Below are positions 44,043-55,052 of a stretch of DNA of 64,000 bases, piece after piece. Every line of letters begins with the position of its first letter. Position 1 is the first letter of the stretch. Source of the DNA: Rheinheimera faecalis (GTDB lineage Bacteria; Pseudomonadota; Gammaproteobacteria; Enterobacterales; Alteromonadaceae); NCBI RefSeq assembly GCF_021290965.1, contig NZ_JAJOYT010000013.1, forward strand, positions 56,453 to 120,452, written 5' to 3'. The notes below the pieces were generated by a model. It worked only from the letters and a program-made list of their open reading frames with translations. It was not told where the DNA came from and did not search any database. A program made the position numbers and the translations under genes.

Positions 44043-45245
44043 TTAAACCAAACTGACTTTGGCAAATTTACGTTTACCTACCTGGAAGATATGACAGCTG
44101 CCTTTGGCAAATTCCATCTTGCTGTCTTCCACTTTGGTTTCACCGTCAAGCTTGACCGCACCTTGCTTAATCATACGCAAGGCTTCTGAGGTACTTTCAA
44201 CCAGACCAGCTTCTTTTAACAAGTTGGCAATCTGAATACTGTCAGCAGTTAAAGTTAAGCTCAGTTCAGGGATATCGTCCGGCAAGGCGTTTTTCTGAAA
44301 ACGCTGGATAAAATCCTGTTCTGCCGCATCAGCTGAAGCTTCATCGTGGAAACGGGCAATAATTTCCTTTGCCAGTTCAATTTTAATATCACGTGGGTTA
44401 CGACCATCCGCTGCTTGTTGCTTCAGAGCTGCAATATCAGCAATAGGACGGAAACTCAGCAAATCGTAGTAACGCCACATCAGCTCATCACTGATGGACA
44501 TCACTTTGCCAAACATCTCACCCGGCGTGTCTGTGATACCAATATAGTTACCCAGGGACTTGGACATCTTCTGCACACCGTCCAGGCCTTCCAGCAATGG
44601 CACCATAATAATGGTTTGTGGGCGCTGACCTTCGTCTTTTTGCAGTTCACGTCCCATCAGCAGGTTAAAGCGCTGATCGGTTCCGCCCATTTCGATGTCA
44701 GCTTCTAAAGCAACGGAGTCCCAGCCTTGCACTAATGGGTATAAAAACTCGTGGATAGCAATAGACTGGTTATTGGCATAACGCTTTTTAAAGTCATCAC
44801 GCTCCAGCATACGGGCGACGGTTTGACGTGCTGCCAGTTTGATCATGCCTGCCGCGCCTAACTTTTCCATCCATTCGGAGTTAAAAGCCACACGGGTTTT
44901 TGCAGGATCAAGAATTTTAAACACCTGCTCTTTATACGTCTGTGCGTTGGCCAACACGTCTTCGCGGGTTAAAGGCTTACGCGTTACGTTTTTCCCTGTT
45001 GGATCACCAATCATGCCGGTGAAGTCGCCAATAAGGAAAATGACATCATGACCCAACTGTTGAAAGGTACGTAATTTGTTGATGAGAACCGTGTGACCTA
45101 AATGCAAATCTGGTGCAGTTGGATCAAAACCCGCTTTGATTTTTAAAGGTTTTCCTTCCTTTAACTTGGCAATCAGCTCTTCTTCTAACAAAATCTCTTC
45201 GCAGCCGCGTTTTATCTCAGCCAGCGCCTGCTCCCAGTGAGCCAT
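44043..45245 (-). CDS. tyrS: Tyrosyl-tRNA synthetase
   Basis: Class I synthetase charging tRNA-Tyr, 400 aa. The HIGH motif appears as HLGH in [18 protein letters not shown], the KMSKS motif as KMSKSLGN near residue 230. A C-terminal S4 RNA-binding domain is present ([18 protein letters not shown]). It belongs to the TyrS type common in marine gammaproteobacteria (starting [12 protein letters not shown]). It is divergent from the M23 peptidase gene and monocistronic with a clear terminator. Confidence 0.97.
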   Translation of the reverse strand: MAHWEQALAEIKRGCEEILLEEELIAKLKEGKPLKIKAGFDPTAPDLHLGHTVLINKLRTFQQLGHDVIFLIGDFTGMIGDPTGKNVTRKPLTREDVLANAQTYKEQVFKILDPAKTRVAFNSEWMEKLGAAGMIKLAARQTVARMLERDDFKKRYANNQSIAIHEFLYPLVQGWDSVALEADIEMGGTDQRFNLLMGRELQKDEGQRPQTIIMVPLLEGLDGVQKMSKSLGNYIGITDTPGEMFGKVMSISDELMWRYYDLLSFRPIADIAALKQQAADGRNPRDIKIELAKEIIARFHDEASADAAEQDFIQRFQKNALPDDIPELSLTLTADSIQIANLLKEAGLVESTSEALRMIKQGAVKLDGETKVEDSKMEFAKGSCHIFQVGKRKFAKVSLV

Positions 45246-45407
45246 GGTCTACTCCTAAATCTCTTTGTATTTCGCAAAATTCCAAGCCTGCATTCTACTG
45301 AAACATTTCTTTAGATCAAACCAACAAAAGTGTGGCATCGCACAAAAAATCGTTATATGCTCGTTTTTCTATTGGTTTGTCTGATAATAATAAGAGATGC
45401 GCTTTCT

Positions 45408-46715
45408 ATGATTTCTTCTTTGCCTATCAAACATCGGTTATTAATCGGCGCTTTAAGCGGCATTGTTGCCGTTATGCTGTTGATCCCGTCAGAACAAGCT
45501 TCAGCCTCCAGAACTACAGATACATCTGAGTTGGAAGTTGGAAAAAGATACAGTATTGATATCCCTTTGGTGGAAGAGAAAATTGCAGCCGAACAGCTTG
45601 CAACCTTGCCACACGAAGATAACTCACTGGAGTGGGTGACTGTTGACGTGAAAAAAGGCGACATTCTGTCTGCTATTTTCCGCAAAGCTAAATTAGATCA
45701 AGCCGCAATGCAGGAAGTGTTAGAACTGGGTAAACCAGTCAAAACTTTAACCCGCATTTTTCCCGGCGAGCAAATTGAGTTTGGTTTAGATAACCAGGGC
45801 AAGCTGCAGGAAATCCGTTATCCAATCAACAACCTGAAAACCTTACGTGTTCAGCGTACTGCCAATGGCAAGTTTGCTGCCGAAGAGTTATTAAAGGAAG
45901 TTGAAACCCGTACTGAAGTCGTCAGTGGTGTGGTTAACGGTTCGTTCTGGAACGCAGGTCTGGAAGCAGGTTTAACCGAAGCTCAGATGCTGACACTGGC
46001 AAACAACATTTTCAGCTACGACATCGATTTTGGTTTAGATATCAAAGCAGGCGACAGTTTCAGCGTGATTTTTGAAACCCGTTATGCCGATGGTCAATTT
46101 GTTGGTAATGGTAATATTCTCGCTGCACAGTTTAAAAACGAAGGGCAGGTGTATCAGGCAGTTCGTCACAAGGACGGCGCCTTTTACAAGCCGGACGGTA
46201 AGGGCACTAAGCAAGCCTTCTTACGCGCCCCGGTCAGCTTCCAGTATGTCAGCTCCAATTTTAACCCTCGCCGTTTACACCCAGTGTTAAAGAAAGTAAA
46301 ACCTCATAATGGTGTCGATTATGTTGCTGCAGTAGGTACTCCTATTATGGCGGCTGGTGATGGTAAAGTCATTGCATCAACCCGTAACGGCGTGAATGGT
46401 AACTATGTGTTTATTAAGCATAAAAACAACATAGTGACCAAATACCTGCACTTATCCAAACGTGATGTGAAGCAAGGCGAAAACGTGAAGCAGGGTCAGG
46501 TGATAGGTCGTTTAGGTTCTACAGGCCGTGTCACTGGCGCTCACTTGCACTATGAATTTGTGGTGGGTGGTGTGCACCGTAACCCACGTACTGTGAAATT
46601 ACCTCAGGCAGATGCACTGTCTACCAGTGAACGAATTGCTTTTGTAAACGAAGCAAAACAGCTGATTGCACAAATGCAGAACCACGAGCGGATCACAGTA
46701 GCCGCTGCTGAGTAA
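45408..46715 (+). CDS. mepM: MepM-like M23 peptidoglycan endopeptidase
   Basis: Membrane-anchored murein peptidase that cuts peptide cross-links. From the ATG at 45408: a membrane segment (about 11-25), an OapA/LysM-like region (VDVKKGDILSAIFRKAKLD), a middle domain and the M23 domain. Zinc-site residues are visible as HNGVDY (His, Asp) and HLHYE (HxH). The overall layout and segments (SSNFNPRR, DGKFY, GxxKxFLR) follow E. coli MepM/YebA. The frame is open upstream to a GTG at 45330, but the MISSLPIKHRLLIG start aligns with MepM. It overlaps anmK by one base, linking wall cutting with anhydro-MurNAc recycling. Confidence 0.88.
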   Translation: MISSLPIKHRLLIGALSGIVAVMLLIPSEQASASRTTDTSELEVGKRYSIDIPLVEEKIAAEQLATLPHEDNSLEWVTVDVKKGDILSAIFRKAKLDQAAMQEVLELGKPVKTLTRIFPGEQIEFGLDNQGKLQEIRYPINNLKTLRVQRTANGKFAAEELLKEVETRTEVVSGVVNGSFWNAGLEAGLTEAQMLTLANNIFSYDIDFGLDIKAGDSFSVIFETRYADGQFVGNGNILAAQFKNEGQVYQAVRHKDGAFYKPDGKGTKQAFLRAPVSFQYVSSNFNPRRLHPVLKKVKPHNGVDYVAAVGTPIMAAGDGKVIASTRNGVNGNYVFIKHKNNIVTKYLHLSKRDVKQGENVKQGQVIGRLGSTGRVTGAHLHYEFVVGGVHRNPRTVKLPQADALSTSERIAFVNEAKQLIAQMQNHERITVAAAE

Positions 46716-47812
46716 TGTCCAGCTTGTATATAGGCATCATGTCCGGCACCAGTCTCGATGGAATCGATCTGGTGCTGGTTCGTTTTGGCGACAGCCGTTT
46801 TCCTCAATTAATCGACTCCCTGCTTTGCCCTTTCCCTGAACAGTTACGCCAGCAACTGAGCCAATTGGCTCAATCCGGTCCGGACGAACTTGAACTGATG
46901 GGCTTAGTGGAACAACAACTGGCCTTAGCTTATGCCGATGCAGTCAAAGAGTTATTAGCTAAAACCAAAGTTAGCCCTGAACAAATAAGCGCTATTGGTT
47001 GTCATGGCCAGACCATACGACACCGCCCTTACGTCAGCTTTCCTTTTACTTATCAGATTGGTGATATGTTCCGCCTGGCAGCAGAAACTCAAATCCGGGT
47101 TATTGCCGATTTTCGCCGCAAAGATATGGCTTATGGCGGACAAGGTGCGCCGCTCGTTCCGGCTTTTCATAAAGCTATTTTTGCAGAGCCAAACAGCTAT
47201 CGCGCTATTTTAAATATTGGCGGTATTGCCAATGTCACCTTGCTGCAACCCAATCAGCCGGTTCGTGGTTTTGATACTGGCCCTGGCAATGGCTTGATGG
47301 ATAACTGGATCCAGCAACAAGGCTTAGGCTTGTATGATAAAGATGGCCTTTATGCGGCCTCTGGCGTGATACAACAGGATTTATTAACAGCTCTTTGTTC
47401 CGACCCATACTTTCAGTTACAAGGCCCCAAAAGCACAGGCAGAGAGTATTTCAACGCAGAGTGGCTGGCACAAAAATTACACGCGAAAAACTACGCTGCA
47501 GCTGATGTACAGCGAACGCTGACTCGTTTTACGGCAGAGAGCATCAAGATCGCACTGGTCAATGAAGCCATAAAGGAGTTATTTGTCTGTGGTGGTGGTG
47601 CTTATAACAAAGTACTGATAAGCGATTTGCAGCAGTTATTCCCTACTGTACAACTTCAACAAACCGCCAGTTTAGGTGTGAAAGCAGACGATGTGGAAGC
47701 TATGGCTTTTGCCTGGCTTGCTTATGCTTACGACCAAAAAATTCCGGGCAATATCCCTGAAGTCACAGGCGCACGAAAGGCCGTGGTATTAGGTGCGGAA
47801 TTTAGCTGCTAG
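46715..47812 (+). CDS. anmK: Anhydro-N-acetylmuramic acid kinase
   Basis: Phosphorylates and opens 1,6-anhydro-MurNAc to MurNAc-6-phosphate in cell-wall recycling. The 365-residue sequence begins with the family motif IGIMSGTSLDGIDLVLVRF. Further marks: IGCHGQTIRH, YGGQGAPLVPAFH (cut short here), NIGGIANVT and FDTGPGN. The ATG overlaps the stop codon of the peptidase gene (TAATG), indicating coupling. It is convergent with oadB 21 bases away. Confidence 0.97.
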   Translation: MSSLYIGIMSGTSLDGIDLVLVRFGDSRFPQLIDSLLCPFPEQLRQQLSQLAQSGPDELELMGLVEQQLALAYADAVKELLAKTKVSPEQISAIGCHGQTIRHRPYVSFPFTYQIGDMFRLAAETQIRVIADFRRKDMAYGGQGAPLVPAFHKAIFAEPNSYRAILNIGGIANVTLLQPNQPVRGFDTGPGNGLMDNWIQQQGLGLYDKDGLYAASGVIQQDLLTALCSDPYFQLQGPKSTGREYFNAEWLAQKLHAKNYAAADVQRTLTRFTAESIKIALVNEAIKELFVCGGGAYNKVLISDLQQLFPTVQLQQTASLGVKADDVEAMAFAWLAYAYDQKIPGNIPEVTGARKAVVLGAEFSC

Positions 47813-47833
47813 CCAAATCCCACATCCAAGACT

Positions 47834-48964
47834 TTATTGCAACAACGCCAGCAAAATACCAGCGGCTACAGCTGAACCTATCACACCAGCCACATTAGGC
47901 CCCATGGCATGCATTAACAGAAAGTTATGCGGATCAGCTTCTAAGCCTACTTTGTTAGCAACCCTGGCCGACATAGGCACTGCGGAAACCCCTGCGGCTC
48001 CTATCAATGGATTGACCGGATCTTTGCAGACCTTGTTCATCAGTTTTGCCATTAAAACCCCGGAAGCTGTGCCTATACCAAAGGCCACAGCGCCCAACAC
48101 CAAAATGCCTAAAGTCTGAGTCGTCAGGAATTGGTCTGCACTTAACTTAGAACCCACAGCCAAACCTAAGAAAATAGTGACTATATTGATCAGCTCATTT
48201 TGAGCAGTTTTAGATAACCGCTCCACTACACCAGCTTCGCGTATTAAATTGCCCAAACAAAACATACCAATTAAAGGCGCAGCTGTAGGTAAAAACAGGA
48301 AGGTGAGTACCAGCACCAGCAAAGGGAAGATCATTTTCTCTTTTTGACTGACCTTCCTCAGCTGCACCATTTTTACTTTACGCTCTTCCACACTGGTTAA
48401 AGCCCGCATAATAGGAGGCTGAATAATAGGCACCAATGCCATATAAGAATAAGCAGCTACAGCAATGGCTCCTAATAACTCAGGCGCCAGTTTTGAGGCT
48501 AAAAAAATCGCAGTAGGACCATCAGCACCGCCAATAATGGCAATAGCCGCAGCTTCTTTCATGGTGAAACTTAAACCCGGGATCAGATTTAACGCTATAG
48601 CTCCCAGCAAGGTAGAGAAAATACCAAACTGTGCAGCGGCGCCTAATAACAACATTTTGGGATTGGCTATTAAAGCGCTGAAGTCAGTTAAGGCGCCCAC
48701 TCCCAAAAAAATCAGCAACGGAAATACTCCGGTTTCAATGCCAACCTGGTAAATGTAATAAAGCAAACCACCAGGCTCACTCATGCCGGCCAAAGGAATG
48801 TTGCTAAGAATGGCACCAAAACCTATAGGAATAAGCAGCAGCGGCTCAAAACCTTTGGCTATCGCCAGATACAATAACAAAAAGCCTACTGCCATCATCA
48901 CCAGCGCGGGCCAGGTCAGATGCACCAATCCTGTGGAGTCTATCAGTGTGAATAACGCGTCCAT
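47834..48964 (-). CDS. oadB: Sodium-pumping oxaloacetate decarboxylase subunit beta
   Basis: Integral membrane subunit (376 aa) that decarboxylates carboxybiotin and pumps Na+. Features of OadB/Gcd[34 protein letters not shown], and the C-terminal [19 protein letters not shown] block (cut short here) with conserved polar residues of the Na+ path. The order on the minus strand is oadG-oadA-oadB, as in Vibrio and Shewanella. Confidence 0.96.
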   Translation of the reverse strand: MDALFTLIDSTGLVHLTWPALVMMAVGFLLLYLAIAKGFEPLLLIPIGFGAILSNIPLAGMSEPGGLLYYIYQVGIETGVFPLLIFLGVGALTDFSALIANPKMLLLGAAAQFGIFSTLLGAIALNLIPGLSFTMKEAAAIAIIGGADGPTAIFLASKLAPELLGAIAVAAYSYMALVPIIQPPIMRALTSVEERKVKMVQLRKVSQKEKMIFPLLVLVLTFLFLPTAAPLIGMFCLGNLIREAGVVERLSKTAQNELINIVTIFLGLAVGSKLSADQFLTTQTLGILVLGAVAFGIGTASGVLMAKLMNKVCKDPVNPLIGAAGVSAVPMSARVANKVGLEADPHNFLLMHAMGPNVAGVIGSAVAAGILLALLQ

Positions 48965-48973
48965 GACCTATCC

Positions 48974-50764
48974 TCAGGCAAAACTAATCAGCAGATCGCC
49001 GGTCGAGACAGCAGAGCCAACACTGATATGAATTTGACTGACAATACCTGCCTGACTGGCACGAATTTCAGTCTCCATTTTCATTGCTTCCATCAAAAGC
49101 ACCACCTGTCCTGCTTCTACCTGCTGCCCAACACTGACTTTAAGCGCCAGTATATTGCCGGCTAAAGGCGAATTTAATCGGCTGGCAGGCTGAATACTGG
49201 CCGACTGTGGAATGTTTTCCTCCACTGCAGCTTTGATCTGTTGCACAGCACCAGCAGGTCCTACTTCCACCTGATACAGCTTACCATCCACTTTGACGCT
49301 GTAATGACCTATACCTGAAGCTGTGACATTCGATGGAGTGACATTGCTTTGCGCCACAGCGGTTTCTTTTACCGCTTTTCCGGGCGCTGGCTCAAACTTC
49401 GATGCATCGCCTCTGTGTTGTAAAAACTTCAAGCCAACCTGTGGGAACAAGGCATAAGTCAGCACGTCATCTACTTTGGCATCCGCCAGCTGCAACTGAA
49501 GCTCTTTGGCTTTGCCGTCCAGTTCAGCCGTTAAGGCCTCAAGTTCAGGCTCAAGCAAATCAGCTGGACGACAGAGGATAGCTTCAGCACCAGCTAACAC
49601 TCGTTGTTGTAAAGCCGCGTCCACCGCAGCCGGAGTTGTGCCGTATTCGCCTTTGAGTACAGCTGCAGTCTCTTTGGTGATGGTTTTATAACGTTCACCA
49701 GAGAGCACATTGAGCACCGCCTGAGTACCCACTATTTGTGAAGTTGGAGTGACCAGCGGTAAATAGCCCAGCTCTTTACGCACTTTAGGGATCTCTTTCA
49801 GCACTAAATCCATTTTGTCTAAAGCGCCCTGCTCTTTTAGCTGGCTTTCCATATTGGTCAGCATGCCACCAGGCACCTGAGCTAATAAAATGCGGGCGTC
49901 GACGCCTTTGAGTGAACCTTCAAACTGAGCGTATTTAGTGCGCACCTCGCGAAAATAGGCCGCAATCTCTTCGAGTAAAACTAAATTCAGCCCGGTATCC
50001 CGCGCTGTGCCCTCGGTGATGGCCACCATAGTCTCGGTTGCACTATGGCCGTAGGTCATGCTCATAGAGGATATGGCGGTGTCGAGCATATCAATACCAG
50101 CATCAATGGCTTTCTGGTAAGTGGCTGTACTTAAACCTGTAGTCGCATGACACTGCATCGCTATAGGCAACTTCACACATTCTTTTAAACGACGGATCAG
50201 CTCTTCTGCAACATAAGGTTTCAGTAACCCTGCCATATCTTTGATACAAATCGAATGGCAGCCCATATCCTCCAACTGCATCGCCATATCCAGCCAGCCA
50301 TCAATAGTATGAACAGGGCTGACGGTATAGGACAAAGTGCCCTGAGCATGAGCGCCAACCTTAACCGCGGCAGCCACAGCGGTTTGCAGGTTACGTACAT
50401 CATTCATCGCATCAAAAATACGGAATACGTCTATGCCATTGGCAAAACTACGTTCGACAAAAGCTTCGACAACGTCGTCGGCATAGTGCCGGTAGCCTAA
50501 TAAATTCTGACCACGCAACAGCATTTGTTGTTTGGTATTGGGCATGGCTTTTTTCAGCTCGCGCAGACGATGCCATGGATCTTCACCTAAATAACGAATA
50601 CAGGCATCAAAGGTAGCGCCGCCCCAGGATTCCATCGACCAATAGCCCACCTGATCCAGTTTGGCCGCTATAGGCAACATATCTTCTAAACGAAGGCGGG
50701 TGGCTAATAAGGATTGATGGGCGTCTCTGAGCACCAGCTCAGTCAGTAATAATGGCTGACTCAT
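48974..50764 (-). CDS. oadA: Oxaloacetate decarboxylase subunit alpha
   Basis: Cytosolic carboxyltransferase plus biotin carrier, 596 aa. The carboxyltransferase domain starts [16 protein letters not shown] and has the metal site around [15 protein letters not shown] Pro/Ala-rich linker follows (about 470-520). The biotinyl domain carries EAMKMET near residue 562, where the Lys is biotinylated. The ATG overlaps the oadG stop by four bases. It transfers CO2 from oxaloacetate to biotin for release by OadB. Confidence 0.97.
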   Translation of the reverse strand: MSQPLLLTELVLRDAHQSLLATRLRLEDMLPIAAKLDQVGYWSMESWGGATFDACIRYLGEDPWHRLRELKKAMPNTKQQMLLRGQNLLGYRHYADDVVEAFVERSFANGIDVFRIFDAMNDVRNLQTAVAAAVKVGAHAQGTLSYTVSPVHTIDGWLDMAMQLEDMGCHSICIKDMAGLLKPYVAEELIRRLKECVKLPIAMQCHATTGLSTATYQKAIDAGIDMLDTAISSMSMTYGHSATETMVAITEGTARDTGLNLVLLEEIAAYFREVRTKYAQFEGSLKGVDARILLAQVPGGMLTNMESQLKEQGALDKMDLVLKEIPKVRKELGYLPLVTPTSQIVGTQAVLNVLSGERYKTITKETAAVLKGEYGTTPAAVDAALQQRVLAGAEAILCRPADLLEPELEALTAELDGKAKELQLQLADAKVDDVLTYALFPQVGLKFLQHRGDASKFEPAPGKAVKETAVAQSNVTPSNVTASGIGHYSVKVDGKLYQVEVGPAGAVQQIKAAVEENIPQSASIQPASRLNSPLAGNILALKVSVGQQVEAGQVVLLMEAMKMETEIRASQAGIVSQIHISVGSAVSTGDLLISFA

Positions 50765-51027
50765 TTGAGTTCCTTATTTTGTTTTTGGTGATGTTCAATA
50801 GCGGAACTGATAGCAGCAACTATGGCGGGAGGAATACCAGTCTCAGGCCTTTGTTGCAGTGTAGCAACGGACGCGGAAACGGGTTCAGCTGAATTCTTAA
50901 GTAACCAGGACATGCCCTGTACAGCCCAGACTAATAGCAATAAAAAACTAAATACAACGCCCATGCCCACACCCATTAATGCGGCTGCATCCAGCAGTAA
51001 CACACTGACTTGTTGCTCAGCGTCCAT
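50761..51027 (-). CDS. oadG: Oxaloacetate decarboxylase subunit gamma
   Basis: Small 88-residue membrane anchor of the sodium pump. A single hydrophobic helix ([20 protein letters not shown]) is followed by a hydrophilic C-terminal tail. The tail ends [11 protein letters not shown], and its His residues could bind zinc as in OadG. It is first in the operon and overlaps oadA by four bases. It is small and poorly conserved, so identity rests on helix plus position. Confidence 0.9.
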   Translation of the reverse strand: MDAEQQVSVLLLDAAALMGVGMGVVFSFLLLLVWAVQGMSWLLKNSAEPVSASVATLQQRPETGIPPAIVAAISSAIEHHQKQNKELK

Positions 51028-51124
51028 CTTGAGTCCTCTCCATCATTTATCTCTATTGATTAATAGCAGCTTTCAGCAAAGAACATAAGCTATTGCTTAA
51101 TCACTTTGGTTGATGCCTGTTATT

Positions 51125-51154
51125 TATACAATGTATACGGAACTCTATTGACAA
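51125..51154 (-). promoter_or_regulatory. Candidate sigma70 promoter of oadGAB
   Basis: On the minus strand TTGTCA and TGTATA are separated by 18 bases, about 100 bases before oadG. A good -35, a fair -10. No operator was recognised. Confidence 0.4.
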
Positions 51155-51240
51155 AGGCAAGAAATAGCCATTCAGACAGCTAAGAATCTAAACATCTATA
51201 ACTCAATGTTCAGTTGCCTCCGAATTTCATCTGACAGGTA

Positions 51241-51279
51241 AAAAAATAAACCCCACCATAAAGGCGGGGTTTATTTTTT
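51241..51279. terminator. Bidirectional terminator after pqiABC
   Basis: AATAAACCCC/GGGGTTTATT (51245-51254 with 51266-51275) with A-run and T-run tails. It lies past the 3' end of pqiC on the minus strand and stops that transcript before oadG. Confidence 0.9.
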
Positions 51280-51319
51280 ATCTGAAACCAGCCACAGCCG
51301 ATTTATTTAGTCTGGATAA

Positions 51320-51883
51320 TTAAGAGCTGGGACTTTCTGTGATTGCAGCTGCGATCTGGGCGGCTACCTGGCTCCAGCCCTGACCTAAAGTTTTCACTAC
51401 TTCGTCATAACCATCATCGGCAATAGGCAATTGCAGCTCAAAAGGCATCTGCTTGACGACAGCCCCTGTCAACAAATGCGCCTGACCACTGATCAATACA
51501 ACACCATCAGCTGTGGTATGAAACTGAGTAACTTGCACTGTCAGGCGGCTGTCAGCTGGACTACTGACCTGTTGAGTCACACGCCAATCCGTTAAAGCAC
51601 CAGATAAATGCGCCTGCAAATTACGGGTCAGTTGCTGGTCCAAAGCTTCAGCCCATTGGTGAGTGCGGGTCAGTTGCAGATTCACCTCGTTATTTTGATA
51701 CACCAGCGCGTTGCTATTTAAATAACTGGCGACCATCACAGGTTCAATCACAAGCACTTTACTGCTATCGACTACTGGCGCTTTGGCAGCTACTGCTGGT
51801 AAGCGGTAATACTGCAGCTCAGACGGAGAACTGCCACAGCCAGCCACCGCCAGACTTAAGAATACAAAAGCTAAATAACGCAT
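51320..51883 (-). CDS. pqiC: PqiC lipoprotein (ABC-type transport auxiliary)
   Basis: Outer-membrane lipoprotein of 187 aa of the PqiC/YmbA family. Lipobox AGC at Cys16 (LAVAGCGSSP). The start of the mature part (LQYYRLP) and VLVIEPVMVASYLNSNALVY match the family. It is the third gene of the Pqi lipid-transport system; its ATG overlaps the pqiB stop by one base. It is thought to sit at the outer-membrane end of the PqiB tunnel. Confidence 0.93.
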   Translation of the reverse strand: MRYLAFVFLSLAVAGCGSSPSELQYYRLPAVAAKAPVVDSSKVLVIEPVMVASYLNSNALVYQNNEVNLQLTRTHQWAEALDQQLTRNLQAHLSGALTDWRVTQQVSSPADSRLTVQVTQFHTTADGVVLISGQAHLLTGAVVKQMPFELQLPIADDGYDEVVKTLGQGWSQVAAQIAAAITESPSS

Positions 51884-53637
51884 TAGTTACCCTTCTCAGG
51901 TTCTGGATCTTTAGGCAGATCGGCATTAAAAATCAGTGAATTACTTTGACTGTTCATGGTTTTAATCACAGGCTGCAAGTCACGTAACAATTGATCCATC
52001 GACTGCAAATTACCATTTAAACGCTCATAAGCAGGTGAACCTGGCGAAAAGCCTGCCAGTGTTTTACGCAGTTCAGCCAGGCTTTGCTGTAAGTCAGCCG
52101 GCAATTGCTGCACTGCATTATGTTTCACCAGTTGGTCCAGTGACTGGATCAGCTGTTCTGCATTTTTCAGCATTTTTTCGCTTTGCGCCAAGGTAGCTGA
52201 GCTTTGAGCCAACACATCTTCCACAGGCAGACGATTAACCTTATCCAGCACCTGCAGCACTTTTTGTTCAATGTTGGCTAGGCCGCTTGGGGCTGTTGGC
52301 ATAATTTTCAGACCAGCGTGATCCGCCAAAGCAAAAGGTGCAGGCACAAAACCTTCGCTGGAAAATTCTGGCGGCTGAGCAGTGGCCACTTGCACTTTTT
52401 CAGAGCTATCAGCATCAGCAAGGGCTGGCACATCCACTTTTACTTTAGGTGTTTCAATCACTGCATCGGTTTGCACCAATTCGATATACAAAGCACCAGT
52501 CAACAAACTACCGGTTTTTAATACAGCTCTTAAACCATGTTGCACTGCAGTTTCTAATTCCTGCGCCAGCTTTTTCAGGCTCATCTCACCAGCAAGCCGA
52601 CCCGCTTCCACCCGCACCAACACCGGAATACCCCGTTTAAAGGCCACATCCAGTGGGTTTTCCATATTAAAAAAGTACGGAGCCATAGCCACAGTACCAA
52701 TGCGTATGCCTTTGTATTCCAAAGGAGCACCCGCTGTTAAACCACGAATGGATTCGTCAAAAAACATCAGGTATTCGTTGTATTCGGTGTACAAACCTTC
52801 TTTGATGGCCTTTTGATTTTTAAACAGCTGAAACTCACTGTTACTGGCCACTTTATCGCCCACAGGCCAGCCATCCAGCACATCAAAATGCACACCACCA
52901 CTGAGCAAAGTTGCCACAGAAGCTAATTCAACCCGAACCCCTTGAGCTGACACATCAAGCGCCATACCGCTGGCTTGCCAGAAGCGTACATTTTCAGTCA
53001 CTAGGGCATCATAAGGCGCACGCACAAACAACTGATAAGTCATATGGCCTTTTTCAGCAACAAAGTTACTGGTCTCTACAGTACCCACAGCATAACCGTG
53101 ATAAAGCACAGGGTCGCCGACAGCTAAAGCAGTCGCATCATCACTTAACAACGTCACTCGTACCCCTGGCGCATCAGCTGGCGCTATAGGCGGGCTATCG
53201 AGTAATTCGTAATAGTATTTTTGCACACTAGCTTTGCCTGGCTGCAATTCAATATAAGCACCGGATAACAGCGTATTCAAACCACTGACACCACCACGGC
53301 CTATGGTAGGTTTAACTACCCACAACTGGGAGTCTTCGTTCAGTAAAGCTTCAATGCCCGGATCCATCCGCGCTTTGATCAGTACTTTGCTTAAATCTTC
53401 AGACAGCTGCACCGACTCTACGCGGCCTATGTCCACACTGCGGCTTTTGATCTGAGTTTTGCCAGCCACTATGCCTTCAGCATTCAGTGTGACTAATGTA
53501 ATCACAGGCCCCTGATTTTTCTGAGTGTAATAAAGCATCCAGATGCCAATAGCTACTGCTATCACTGGCACTATCCAGATGGGGGATAATTGTCGGATCT
53601 TTTTCACCGCGGCCACCCGGCCCTGCGTCTTAGCCAC
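51883..53637 (-). CDS. pqiB: PqiB MCE-domain tunnel protein
   Basis: Periplasm-spanning lipid-transport protein with one N-terminal membrane helix (SPIWIVPVIAVAIGIWMLYY) and three MCE domains (about 45-140, 160-250, 285-390). A long helical C-terminus follows and would form the needle. About 584 aa. The frame is open upstream, but GTG at 53637 has GAGGAG 7-8 bases before it and overlaps the pqiA stop by 8 bases. That is a better start than the upstream ATG, which would add 17 unrelated residues. Operon pqiABC. Confidence 0.93.
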   Translation of the reverse strand: MAKTQGRVAAVKKIRQLSPIWIVPVIAVAIGIWMLYYTQKNQGPVITLVTLNAEGIVAGKTQIKSRSVDIGRVESVQLSEDLSKVLIKARMDPGIEALLNEDSQLWVVKPTIGRGGVSGLNTLLSGAYIELQPGKASVQKYYYELLDSPPIAPADAPGVRVTLLSDDATALAVGDPVLYHGYAVGTVETSNFVAEKGHMTYQLFVRAPYDALVTENVRFWQASGMALDVSAQGVRVELASVATLLSGGVHFDVLDGWPVGDKVASNSEFQLFKNQKAIKEGLYTEYNEYLMFFDESIRGLTAGAPLEYKGIRIGTVAMAPYFFNMENPLDVAFKRGIPVLVRVEAGRLAGEMSLKKLAQELETAVQHGLRAVLKTGSLLTGALYIELVQTDAVIETPKVKVDVPALADADSSEKVQVATAQPPEFSSEGFVPAPFALADHAGLKIMPTAPSGLANIEQKVLQVLDKVNRLPVEDVLAQSSATLAQSEKMLKNAEQLIQSLDQLVKHNAVQQLPADLQQSLAELRKTLAGFSPGSPAYERLNGNLQSMDQLLRDLQPVIKTMNSQSNSLIFNADLPKDPEPEKGN

Positions 53638-54910
53638 GCTGCTGCTCCTCTTTTTTATTCCGTTGATCCCACAATAAACGTGGGTCAAAACTCATAGCGG
53701 CGAGCATGGTGGTGATCACCACAGTCGCAAAAATTATCGCGCCCATACCAGGGTACACGCCCATCAATAAATCAAACCGTACTAAAGCAGCAAGAATAGC
53801 CACCACCAGCACATCCACCATAGACCAGCGACCAATCCAGTCGACTAACAAATACACCCGGGTCGACAGTAACTGTCGTTTATGTCCTGTGTGGCTGGCT
53901 AAATAACATAACCAGAACATCACCACTATTTTCACTACAGGCACCACCACGCTGGCGAGTAAAATCACAATGGCCACAGGGTAAGCACCGTCCTGCCACA
54001 TCAATATAATACCGCTGATGATTGTAGACTGAATGCTGCTGCCCAAAGACACAGTTTCCATAATAGGCAGCAAGTTAGCAGGGATATACAACAGAGTTGC
54101 AGTAATCAGCCAGGCCAGAGTTTTTTGTAAGCTGGCCGGAATACGGGCCGTGACTTTAGTGCCACAACGGTCACAGTGTTTTTGTTCCAGCGGCACTATA
54201 GCAGTACAACAGCTGCAACTGGCTAAATTCAAGGAAACACCGGTTTTTCCTGCCAAATGCGCTGCAACAGGCTGAGGCGCAGGAGCTATCGATTCCCACA
54301 AGGCATGGCGGTCTATCACCTGAAAAGTGCGCAAATGCAACAAACAAAACAGGCAAAAAGCCCAGAAGCTCATGCCCACAGAAATATCGGCATAGACCAC
54401 CAGTTTGACAAAAGCGACCAGAATACCAATCAGGAAAATATCCACCATGCTCCAGGGTTTGAGCATATAAAGCACGCGGGCAGTCCAAACCAAACCACGG
54501 ACACGGCGCACCATGCCAAGCTTGATGTAAATCACCGCCAGCATACAAAAAGCCGGTATCGCCTGAATAAATAACCAGACCAATACGGCCAGCCACTGCT
54601 GATGTTCGTTAAATAATACAGAGGAGGTATCAAAAAAACTCATGATATGGACGTTACCCGCCACATCCATGCCAATAAAAGGAAAGAGGTTTGCCAAAAT
54701 CAGCATAAACAACGAGCTTGCAGCGTAGAGTACAGGACGTAATACCGGATCTTTCTGGCGCATATCCAGTAAATAACCACAGCGGCTGCAGGCCGCTTCC
54801 TGACCAATAGCCAATAACGGCAATTGCTGCAATAGATCGCAGTGGCGACAAAGCACCAGTTCAGCACCAGGTTGCGCCGGGGGCGCTATACCAGACTCCA
54901 GATCAGACAA
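53630..54910 (-). CDS. pqiA: PqiA membrane protein
   Basis: Inner-membrane protein of 426 aa with two PqiA repeats of about four helices each. Each repeat is preceded by a rubredoxin-like Cys motif: CRHCD with CSRCGY (about 21-47), and CSCC with CDRCG (about 217-236). It works with PqiB and PqiC in envelope lipid movement; in E. coli the operon is paraquat-inducible through SoxRS. No Sox box was identified in the short upstream region. Confidence 0.93.
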   Translation of the reverse strand: MSDLESGIAPPAQPGAELVLCRHCDLLQQLPLLAIGQEAACSRCGYLLDMRQKDPVLRPVLYAASSLFMLILANLFPFIGMDVAGNVHIMSFFDTSSVLFNEHQQWLAVLVWLFIQAIPAFCMLAVIYIKLGMVRRVRGLVWTARVLYMLKPWSMVDIFLIGILVAFVKLVVYADISVGMSFWAFCLFCLLHLRTFQVIDRHALWESIAPAPQPVAAHLAGKTGVSLNLASCSCCTAIVPLEQKHCDRCGTKVTARIPASLQKTLAWLITATLLYIPANLLPIMETVSLGSSIQSTIISGIILMWQDGAYPVAIVILLASVVVPVVKIVVMFWLCYLASHTGHKRQLLSTRVYLLVDWIGRWSMVDVLVVAILAALVRFDLLMGVYPGMGAIIFATVVITTMLAAMSFDPRLLWDQRNKKEEQQRG

Positions 54911-54987
54911 AAAGATTCCTTTGCAAATGCCTATACTGCGATGAAGCTATTGTAAAAGCCCGCAAGAATAAAGCCCAGTAAAAAATA

Positions 54988-55033
54988 AGGGGGCAGAGAC
55001 ATCAGATGCTGGCATCCCATGTCTCTGCCCCCT
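54988..55033. terminator. Long palindromic terminator after grpE
   Basis: A 15-bp perfect stem (54988-55002 with 55019-55033) encloses a second small stem GATGC/GCATC. On the minus strand it is followed by TTATTTTTT, so it ends the hrcA-grpE transcript. The GGGGCAGAG arm resembles the GGGTCAGAG repeats at 26361 and 59983, so it may be a repeat recruited as a terminator. Confidence 0.8.
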
Positions 55034-55052
55034 GCTTTTATGCAGTTGCTGT